DNA from: Caldifarciminota bacterium
GTDB taxonomy: Bacteria; Hydrothermota; Tepidihabitantia; Tepidihabitantales; Tepidihabitantaceae
Length of the DNA stretch: 5,417 nucleotides
NCBI GenBank assembly: GCA_016935775.1
Contig: JAFGQF010000146.1
Location: forward strand, 1 to 5,417
Direction of reading: 5' to 3'
Position 1 is the first letter of the stretch. Each line of letters opens with the position of its first letter. The notes below the pieces were generated by a model that ran no database searches, was not told the origin of the DNA, and saw only the letters and a program-made list of their open reading frames with translations. Of this stretch, positions 1 to 5,116 are shown in pieces. Made by a program: the position numbers and the translations under genes.

Positions 1-1
1 C

Positions 2-931
2 CAGCGCTGGGCGCTGGTCCAGTCTTTCACGTTGTCCTGGGTGGCGGTGGGCTGCTGTTACGCCGGGCTGGCCGCGGCCTGGAACTGGCGCAAGCCGAGA
101 GCCCGGAACCGGCTGCTGGCACTGCTGCTCGTCGGCCTGAACCTCGCGGTGTGGCAGGTCGCGCTTGAAACCGAGCGGCCCGGCGTGGTGTTTCTTGACC
201 CGGGCAGCGGGGATGCGCTCGTCCTCGAAGACGGGCTGGGGCGGAGGGCGCTGGTGGACGCCGGCATCAACGGCACGGGCGCGCTCAGGGATTACCTCGG
301 GGCACGGGGCATCCGCCGGATGGACCTGGCGGTGATAACTCACCCGGACCTGGACCACTACGGCGGGCTGCTCGACCTGCCCGGGCACTTCCGGATCGGC
401 ACCCTGCTTGTTGCCACCCTGCGCGGCGATACCGCTTACCGGGGAGTCATCGGTCGGTTCCAGGGTCGTGGCACGCGGGTGCTGGTCGGGGGCGCAGGGA
501 CGAGCGTTCGACTCGGCGGCTGGACGCTCGACTTCATCTGGCCTTCGGCCGTTGCCCGGGCGAGGTTCGCTCGCGGGATGATCTCGACCAATGACCTGTC
601 GCTCGTTGCGCTGGCCAGGCACGGCGGGCGCGCGTTGCTGCTGACCGGGGACCTCGACGAACCGCGAATCCTGGCGGACCGGTCGGCAACGGCCTGGTTA
701 TTGAAATCGCCTCACCACGGCAGCCGCCAGGGCAACCCGGACCTGCTGTTCGACGTGGTCCGTCCCGAAGTCGTGGTGGTGATGGGGCGATACCCGACCC
801 CGGCCGGGCTCGAAGAGCGACTGGCCTGCGGCGGGTTGACTTACGTGAACACGCGCCGCGACGGTGCGTGGCAACTGGTGTTCCAGGGTGAGCGGGTGCG
901 CGAAATCCCGTACCGACCCGCCCGGTTCTGA
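2..931 (+). CDS. comEC: ComEC/Rec2 DNA-uptake channel, C-terminal part (5' truncated by window edge)
   Basis: C-terminal portion of ComEC/Rec2, the inner-membrane protein that carries one strand of incoming DNA into the cytoplasm during natural transformation. The frame is open from base 2, so the gene starts left of the window; the TTG at 32 is internal. Counting residues from that TTG: hydrophobic stretches (about 1-17 and 27-43) look like the end of the Competence domain. A metallo-beta-lactamase-like domain follows: VVFLDPGSGDA (52-62), THPDLDHYGG (103-112, the HxDxDH metal motif), STNDLSLV (185-192), LLTGD (203-207) and LKSPHHGS (224-231). The end (YVNTRRDGAWQLVF) is normal for the family, and the stop is TGA at 929-931. 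The first motif is usually FLDVGQGDA; here V and Q are replaced by P and S, but the Asp/His residues are intact. Family assignment is firm; DNA uptake in this organism is inferred. Confidence 0.93.
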   Translation, partial: QRWALVQSFTLSWVAVGCCYAGLAAAWNWRKPRARNRLLALLLVGLNLAVWQVALETERPGVVFLDPGSGDALVLEDGLGRRALVDAGINGTGALRDYLGARGIRRMDLAVITHPDLDHYGGLLDLPGHFRIGTLLVATLRGDTAYRGVIGRFQGRGTRVLVGGAGTSVRLGGWTLDFIWPSAVARARFARGMISTNDLSLVALARHGGRALLLTGDLDEPRILADRSATAWLLKSPHHGSRQGNPDLLFDVVRPEVVVVMGRYPTPAGLEERLACGGLTYVNTRRDGAWQLVFQGERVREIPYRPARF

Positions 932-979
932 GCTTTGCCGGGCTCTCCTGGCTTTGGTGGCCGGCGGGCCCGAGGTTGC

Positions 980-1007
980 TTGACGGACAGGAGATAGTCA
1001 ATACGAT
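980..1007 (+). promoter_or_regulatory. Candidate sigma70-type promoter ahead of the DUF2207 gene
   Basis: TTGACG (980-985) matches the -35 consensus at 5 of 6 positions. After a 16-base spacer comes TACGAT (1002-1007), 4 of 6 to the -10 consensus. The predicted start is about 1013-1014, almost on the GTG at 1013, so the transcript would be essentially leaderless if translation starts there. It lies in the 75-base gap after comEC, which has no convincing terminator. The -10 box overlaps the alternative TTG start at 1007, so promoter and TTG start cannot both be right as drawn. Confidence 0.4.
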
Positions 1008-2821
1008 TGTCCGTGCGGTTGGCGCTTCTGCTGCTGATTCCCCTGCTGGTGCAGGCCAAATCCTACCACTACTCGGTGGTCAGGACCGAGATCGAGCTGC
1101 GCCCGGACGGCAGCGCGCGGGTCCGGCAGTGGCGGACCTACCGGTTCGACGGGTCGTTCTCGTGGGCGTTCGTGGACCTGCGCAAGCAGGGTTCGGCGGG
1201 CATCGAGTTCAACGGGTTGTACGACGTCACCGGGGAGGACCGGCGTTGGCTCGAACCGCTCGAACTGCGCGACGGCCCGGAATCGGTCTACCTGAGATGG
1301 GGTTACTCGGCGACCAACGAAACCCGGACATTCCTGCTTGACTACACGCTGCGGGGCGTGGTGCGGCGCCACGAGGATGTCGCCGAGTTCCATTGGAAGT
1401 TCATCGAAGACGAGCACGAGCCGGTGGAGCTGGCCGAGCTCGACCTCTCCGTGCCCGGGACGTCGGCCGGGCTGTTCAAGCTCTTTGTTCACACCCGGGC
1501 ACCGCCGGGCGAGATGGCACTCGACCCCGGGGCCGGCAAGGCCCGGGCCGTAGTCCGGGGCGTGCCGCGTAATGCCTTCGTCGAGGCGCGGCTGCTGGCA
1601 GAACCGGGCCTGTTCCCGGGCGCGCCCTCGACCGGCAGGCCGGCCTATGAGCGCATCCTTGGCGAGGAGCGGCGCAACTTCGCGGCCGCCACGCTCAGGA
1701 CCTACGTTCTGTTGCCGCTCGCCCTGCTGCTCGGGCTGGTGCTGCCGGTCGGGTTGCTCATTATATACTACCGGCGTCACGGCCGCGAGCCGAGGCTCGA
1801 CTACCAGGCCATCTACGAGCACGAACCGCCGCGTAACGCGCCGCCGGCGTACGTGCCGGCGATTCTCGTTCAGCAGGCCGATGTCAACCGCAAGGCGGCG
1901 GACAGCTTCTGGGGGCTGGTTGCCACGCTGATCGAGTTGGCCCGGCGCGGGCTGGTCCGGGTCGAGCAGACCGGCACCGGGCGGAAGACCGGGCACCGGT
2001 TCACGCTGGTTCGCGACCCGGGCGAGGCGGCCAGTGACGTCGAGTTGCTCACCCTGCGCCTGGTGTTCGACGAGGCGGGCGAGGGCGGGCCGGTCACCGA
2101 TGAAGAGCTGCGGAAGTGGTGCGCGGCCAACGCCTCGATGCTGCGGCCGCGGCTCAGGCGGGTATTCGACGACGGCCGGCGCTGGTGGGCGCGCGAGCTG
2201 GGCGGGCCGCTGCTGGACGCGGGCAGCCGGCGCGCGGCCGGCAGGTATTCGCTGGTCGCGCTCGGACTGGTGGCGGCCGGCGTGGCGCTGGCCGGGTTCG
2301 GGCTGCAGGGCATCGCCGGCAAGGGCAGCAAGGTGGCGTGGGCGTTGCCGATTGCGGCCGGGCTGCTGGTCTACCCGGTGCTGGCCGGTCTTGCCTCGAC
2401 GATTCACCGCTGGACCCCGGCCGCGCACCTCGAGCACCGGCGCTGGCGCTTGTTCGAGAAGTTCCTGCGTGACTTCTCGGCCATCGAACAGGCGCCGGTG
2501 ACCCTGCTGGCCATCTGGGACCAGTACTTTGTCTACGCGGTCGCGCTCGGGGTGGCCGAGCAGTTCCTCAAGAACATCGGCCGGCTGGCCGCCGAGCGGG
2601 GCGTGACGCCGGCCTTCCCGGCCTGGTATGTCGCCGGCCGCGGGGCAACGGTCGGGACCGCCGGGCTGGCCGGGTTCCAGCAGGGTCTTTCCAGCCTCGC
2701 CGCTTTCTCGGGCAACCTGACCTCGATGGCCGCCGCCCTGTCGCCCCGCTCGTCGTCGGGCGGCGGGTTCTCGGGAGGGGGCGGCGGAGGCGGCGGCGGG
2801 GGAAGCTCGGGTGCCGGCTAG
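1007..2821 (+). CDS. DUF2207 (YciQ-like) membrane protein with poly-glycine tail
   Basis: 604 residues, close to the usual length for DUF2207 proteins such as E. coli YciQ; the biochemical function is unknown. Residues 1-17 form a signal peptide (basic start, LALLLLIPLL core, VQA before the likely cleavage). The extracytoplasmic DUF2207 domain follows (about 19-225), with the typical opening of a beta strand and LRPDGSARV (31-39). A first membrane helix spans 233-255 and ends in YYRRHGREP. The cytoplasmic part contains a winged-helix-like segment (TLIELARRGLVRVEQ, 307-321). Helices at about 414-433 and 443-465 and the family segment WDQYFVYAVALGVAEQFLK (504-522) precede a Ser/Gly tail (582-604) with ten consecutive glycines, also common in the family. 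Start: TTG 1007 has AGGAG (989-993) 13 bases upstream, which is long; GTG 1013 is a good alternative and also leaves a signal peptide. The transporter gene follows after 6 bases. Confidence 0.88.
   Translation: MSVRLALLLLIPLLVQAKSYHYSVVRTEIELRPDGSARVRQWRTYRFDGSFSWAFVDLRKQGSAGIEFNGLYDVTGEDRRWLEPLELRDGPESVYLRWGYSATNETRTFLLDYTLRGVVRRHEDVAEFHWKFIEDEHEPVELAELDLSVPGTSAGLFKLFVHTRAPPGEMALDPGAGKARAVVRGVPRNAFVEARLLAEPGLFPGAPSTGRPAYERILGEERRNFAAATLRTYVLLPLALLLGLVLPVGLLIIYYRRHGREPRLDYQAIYEHEPPRNAPPAYVPAILVQQADVNRKAADSFWGLVATLIELARRGLVRVEQTGTGRKTGHRFTLVRDPGEAASDVELLTLRLVFDEAGEGGPVTDEELRKWCAANASMLRPRLRRVFDDGRRWWARELGGPLLDAGSRRAAGRYSLVALGLVAAGVALAGFGLQGIAGKGSKVAWALPIAAGLLVYPVLAGLASTIHRWTPAAHLEHRRWRLFEKFLRDFSAIEQAPVTLLAIWDQYFVYAVALGVAEQFLKNIGRLAAERGVTPAFPAWYVAGRGATVGTAGLAGFQQGLSSLAAFSGNLTSMAAALSPRSSSGGGFSGGGGGGGGGGSSGAG
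2758..2811 (+). repeat. G-rich low-complexity tract with a G-quadruplex motif
   Basis: This stretch encodes the glycine-rich end of the DUF2207 protein. On the sense strand it has G-runs at 2758-2760, 2765-2767, 2773-2775 and 2777-2781, separated by 4, 5 and 1 bases. That satisfies the standard four-tract quadruplex rule (three or more Gs, loops of 1-7). Further G-runs lie at 2798-2802 and 2809-2811. Coding for glycine explains most of it, so a structural role in the mRNA is only a possibility. Confidence 0.6.
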
Positions 2822-2827
2822 CCACGC

Positions 2828-3742
2828 TTGAGCGTTCACGCGACAACAAGGACCCGCGCCGGGCTGGTGCTCGGGGCGGGCGCGGTCGCCCTGTCGTTCG
2901 CCGCGGTCCTCATCCGGCTCACCGACGCGCCCAGCATCGTCATCGCCGGCGGCCGGCTGCTCACGGCATCGCTGGTCCTGGCCCCGTTCTTCTGGTCGCG
3001 GTTTGGCCGGATGCGGCGCGAGCTTTCGGGCCGTAACTGGCTGCCGATTGTCGGCGCGGGCGCGTTCCTCGCGGTCCACTTCGTGCTGTGGATCGAGTCG
3101 CTGCGGCACACGACGGTGGCCAGTTCGGTGGTGCTGGTGGCGATGGACCCGATATTCGTCGCCGTCCTTTCGCCGCTGGTGCTGCGCGAGCGCGTGCCCT
3201 GGCGCATCGCGCTGGCGATAGCGCTCGGGTTCGCGGGCACCGCCATCATCGCCGGGCCGTCGTTCGGGTCCGGGCTGGCCACGCGGGGCAACCTGCTGGC
3301 GCTGGGCGGGGCGGCCTGCGCGGCCGGCTACCTGATGATCGGGCGGCGGGTCCGGCAGCGGGTGGAACTGCTGGCCTATGTCTACGTGATGTACACCGTG
3401 GCGGCAGTCATCCTGGTTGGGCTGATGTTCGCCACCGGCCACACGCTGGGCGGTCTTGCCCCGTCGGCATACGGTTTCATCGTGCTGCTCGCGCTCGGGC
3501 CCCAGCTTGTCGGCCACACCAGTTTCAACTGGGCCCTGCGCTACCTTTCGGCGCCGGCGGTGGCGATGGCCATCCTGTTCGAGCCGGTCGGGGCGACGCT
3601 GCTGGCGTGGTGGGTGCTGCGCGAAACGCCGCGGACCTTCGAGGTGCTCGGCGGGCTGGTGATACTCGCCGCCATCTACCTCGCGGTCAGTGAGGGGATG
3701 AAGCGCGTCCCGTCCCGGCCGCCGGCGGCGCCGGTCGGTTGA
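2828..3742 (+). CDS. EamA-domain (DMT superfamily) transporter
   Basis: 304-residue, almost wholly hydrophobic protein with the ten-helix layout of the drug/metabolite transporter superfamily: two tandem EamA repeats at about 13-143 and 154-288. The duplication is visible in the sequence. TTVASSVVLVAMDPIFVAVL (95-114) followed by LRERVPW corresponds to LSAPAVAMAILFEPVGATLL (240-259) followed by LRETPRT. Members are inner-membrane exporters or importers of small metabolites such as amino acids, nucleosides or drugs; the substrate cannot be read from the sequence. The charged C-terminus (MKRVPSRPPAAPVG) should be cytoplasmic. TTG 2828 is the only start keeping the first helix whole; GTG 2867 would cut into it. 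No Shine-Dalgarno sequence lies within 15 bases. The start is 6 bases after the preceding TAG and in the same frame, so translation probably depends on ribosomes finishing the DUF2207 gene. Confidence 0.88.
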   Translation: MSVHATTRTRAGLVLGAGAVALSFAAVLIRLTDAPSIVIAGGRLLTASLVLAPFFWSRFGRMRRELSGRNWLPIVGAGAFLAVHFVLWIESLRHTTVASSVVLVAMDPIFVAVLSPLVLRERVPWRIALAIALGFAGTAIIAGPSFGSGLATRGNLLALGGAACAAGYLMIGRRVRQRVELLAYVYVMYTVAAVILVGLMFATGHTLGGLAPSAYGFIVLLALGPQLVGHTSFNWALRYLSAPAVAMAILFEPVGATLLAWWVLRETPRTFEVLGGLVILAAIYLAVSEGMKRVPSRPPAAPVG

Positions 3743-3766
3743 CAGCGCGGCACTAGCGGCTACCAT
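3739..3766 (+). promoter_or_regulatory. Candidate sigma70-type promoter for the DUF6125-radC pair
   Basis: TTGACA (3739-3744) is a perfect -35 consensus and overlaps the stop codon of the transporter gene. A 16-base spacer leads to TACCAT (3761-3766), 4 of 6 to the -10 consensus. Transcription would begin near 3773, giving a leader of about 18 bases that contains the GGAGG ribosome binding site at 3782-3786. It is the best promoter match in the window and fits a new transcription unit beginning here. Confidence 0.55.
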
Positions 3767-3781
3767 CGGCCCGGACAGATT

Positions 3782-3786
3782 GGAGG
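3782..3786 (+). promoter_or_regulatory. Shine-Dalgarno site of the DUF6125 gene
   Basis: GGAGG, the clearest ribosome binding site in the window, ends 4 bases before the GTG at 3791. It supports that GTG over the in-frame TTG at 3800. The spacing is slightly short but acceptable. Confidence 0.7.
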
Positions 3787-3790
3787 CGCA

Positions 3791-4357
3791 GTGACTGATT
3801 TGAACGAACGATTCCCGCAGCTCGCCGGGCTCGACCGCGAGCAGCTCATCGGCATCATCCAGGACGCGGCCAAGAACTGGCTGGCCCACGACGGCACCTG
3901 GTTCCAGGCGGTCGAAGCCGAGCACGGGATGGATGCGGCCATCCGGGCCGACACCGAGGCGTGGCGCCGGTTCACGGTGGTCGAGGCGAAGCGGATAATG
4001 AAGCGCCACGGCATCGAGCCGGGCGGCGGCATCCCGGCGCTCGTCAAGGCGCTGGGTTACCGGCTTTACTCGTATATCAACATCCAGGACACGGTCGAGC
4101 AGACCGACAGCCGGGTCGTGTTCCGGATGCGGGACTGCCGGGTCCAGTCGGCGCGCAAGCGCAGGGGGCTGGCCGACTTCCCGTGCCGGTCGGTGGGCGA
4201 GGTCGAGTATGCCTTCTTCGCCGCCACCATCGACCCGCGCATCCGCACCCGCTGCCTGTTCTGCCCGCCCGACGACCACCCCGACGATTGCTGGTGCGCG
4301 TGGGAATTCACGACCGAGGAAGGGACAAAGGGACAAAGGGGCGAAGGGACGAAGTGA
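3791..4357 (+). CDS. Conserved hypothetical protein, probable DUF6125 family
   Basis: 188-residue soluble protein without signal peptide or membrane helix. From memory the pattern matches DUF6125, an uncharacterised bacterial family. Conserved-looking blocks are KNWLAHDGTWFQAVE (28-42), AWRRFTVVEAKRIMKRHGI (57-75), FRMRDCRVQSARKRRGL (111-127), DFPCRSVGEVEY (129-140) and a cysteine-rich end, RCLFCPPDDHPDDCWCAW (154-171). C155/C158 and C167/C169, with H163 and C116/C132, could bind a metal or cofactor; this is inference. A distant link to L-2-amino-thiazoline-4-carboxylic acid hydrolase-like proteins is possible but unproven. The family-like region ends near F173. The last residues (EEGTKGQRGEGTK) come from an 8-bp tandem DNA repeat and look added. 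Its TGA overlaps the radC GTG, so the two should be cotranscribed and translationally coupled. The gene is surely real; the family name is less certain. Confidence 0.8.
   Translation: MTDLNERFPQLAGLDREQLIGIIQDAAKNWLAHDGTWFQAVEAEHGMDAAIRADTEAWRRFTVVEAKRIMKRHGIEPGGGIPALVKALGYRLYSYINIQDTVEQTDSRVVFRMRDCRVQSARKRRGLADFPCRSVGEVEYAFFAATIDPRIRTRCLFCPPDDHPDDCWCAWEFTTEEGTKGQRGEGTK
4322..4353 (+). repeat. 8-bp tandem repeat, four units, at the DUF6125/radC junction
   Basis: Four consecutive 8-base units: GGGACAAA (4322-4329), GGGACAAA (4330-4337), GGGGCGAA (4338-4345) and GGGACGAA (4346-4353). The first two are identical; the others differ from them by two and one bases. The array encodes the C-terminal tail of the DUF6125 protein and ends exactly at the GTG of radC, so its GGGA cores also lie where the radC ribosome binding site must be. 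Because 8 is not a multiple of 3, a change of one unit would shift the DUF6125 frame. Confidence 0.85.
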
Positions 4358-5073
4358 AGAAGCAGAAGACGGCTTTGGGCGATGCGAAGCGGGCGTTCAC
4401 GGTCCACGACCTGCCGGCGCGCGAGCGGCCGCGCGAGCGGCTGGTGCGGGAGGGCGCGCACGCGCTCAGCAGCGCTGAGGTGCTGGCGATAGTGATCTCG
4501 CGCGGCACCCGCGGGCTCTCGGTGCTCGATATCGCCCGCGACCTGATCCACCGGTACCGGACGATAGCCGCGATTGCCGACGCGCCGGTCGAGGAACTGG
4601 TGCAGGTGCCGGGCATCGGCCCGGCCAAGGCCTGCCAGCTCAAGGCGGCGCTCGAGCTTGCCCGGCGGCGGGAAGAGCCGGCCGACGACGACGCCGGCAC
4701 CGACCTGTCTTCGGCCGAGGCAGTGGCCCGGCTGATGCGATCGCGTTTCAGCCATCCCAACAAGGAATGCTTCTACGTGCTGGTGGTGGACGCCCGCAAC
4801 CGGCTCATCGGTCGTGAAGACGTGTCCCAGGGGTCGCTCAACAGCACGATGGCCCACCCGCGCGAAGTGTTCGAGAAGGCCATCCGGGCGCACGGCGCCG
4901 GGATAATCGTCGTCCACAACCACCCCTCGGGCGACCCCCAGCCATCGGACGACGACATCCGGCTCACCCGGCGGCTGGCCGAGGCGGGTAAGGTGGTCGG
5001 CATCCCGCTCCACGACCACGTCATCGTCTCCCGCGACAGCCACTACTCCTTCCGCCGCCGGGCACTGCTCTGA
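4354..5073 (+). CDS. radC: RadC family JAB/MPN-domain protein
   Basis: 239 residues, slightly longer than typical RadC (E. coli RadC is about 222). The N-terminal part contains LPARERPRERLVREGAHALS (20-39) and AEVLAIVISRGTRG (41-54), diagnostic of the family. A helix-hairpin-helix motif follows at VPGIGPAKA (85-93). The C-terminal JAB/MPN domain has E171 in HPREVFEKAI and HNHPSGDPQPSDDD (188-201), which satisfies the metalloprotease-type pattern HxH-x7-S-x2-D with H188, H190, S198 and D201. Once thought a DNA-repair protein, RadC has no settled function; in some bacteria it is induced with competence. The frame is open further upstream, but the family homology begins after the GTG at 4354. 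That GTG overlaps the DUF6125 stop by 4 bases (GTGA) and lies a few bases after an AAGGGA, so I chose it. Coupled translation with DUF6125 is likely. Confidence 0.94.
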   Translation: MKKQKTALGDAKRAFTVHDLPARERPRERLVREGAHALSSAEVLAIVISRGTRGLSVLDIARDLIHRYRTIAAIADAPVEELVQVPGIGPAKACQLKAALELARRREEPADDDAGTDLSSAEAVARLMRSRFSHPNKECFYVLVVDARNRLIGREDVSQGSLNSTMAHPREVFEKAIRAHGAGIIVVHNHPSGDPQPSDDDIRLTRRLAEAGKVVGIPLHDHVIVSRDSHYSFRRRALL

Positions 5074-5081
5074 GCCGGCGC

Positions 5082-5110
5082 TTGACCGGCGCGACCGGGC
5101 GGCCTAGGCT
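5082..5110 (+). promoter_or_regulatory. Candidate promoter for folE2, predicting a leaderless transcript
   Basis: TTGACC (5082-5087), 5 of 6 to the -35 consensus, then a 17-base spacer and TAGGCT (5105-5110), which keeps the key T, A and final T of a -10 box. The predicted first transcribed base, seven after the end of the -10 box, is 5117, the G of the folE2 GTG. No ribosome binding site is seen before that GTG, consistent with a leaderless message. CCGGCGC occurs twice here as a direct repeat (5075-5081 and 5086-5092), possibly a regulatory site but short enough to be chance. Confidence 0.45.
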
Positions 5111-5116
5111 ACAGGC

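Noticed and set aside
937..965. Possible terminator hairpin after comEC (GCCGG at 937-941 with CCGGC at 961-965)
   Set aside because: Only five base pairs around a 19-base loop and no T-run follows; not distinguishable from chance in GC-rich DNA.
3718..3729. Perfect 12-bp palindrome GCCGCCGGCGGC at the end of the transporter gene
   Set aside because: It has no loop, lies in Pro/Ala codons and no T-run follows; such palindromes are expected in GC-rich coding sequence, so I do not call a terminator or operator.
998..4336. An uninterrupted antisense reading frame of about 1,100 codons spanning three + strand genes
   Set aside because: Its codons are exact reverse complements of the sense codons, since the DUF2207, transporter and DUF6125 genes share one frame (the gaps of 6 and 48 bases are multiples of 3). 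It only needs the sense strand to lack TTA, CTA and TCA, codons scarce in GC-rich genomes; it ends at a TCA at 998-1000. Its composition (R, P, G, E, Q, H repeats, no domain) is typical of a shadow frame.
3961..4353. A 131-codon upstream extension of the radC frame
   Set aside because: It overlaps the well-supported DUF6125 gene, is rich in Arg/Gly/Pro, and RadC homology begins only after the GTG at 4354.
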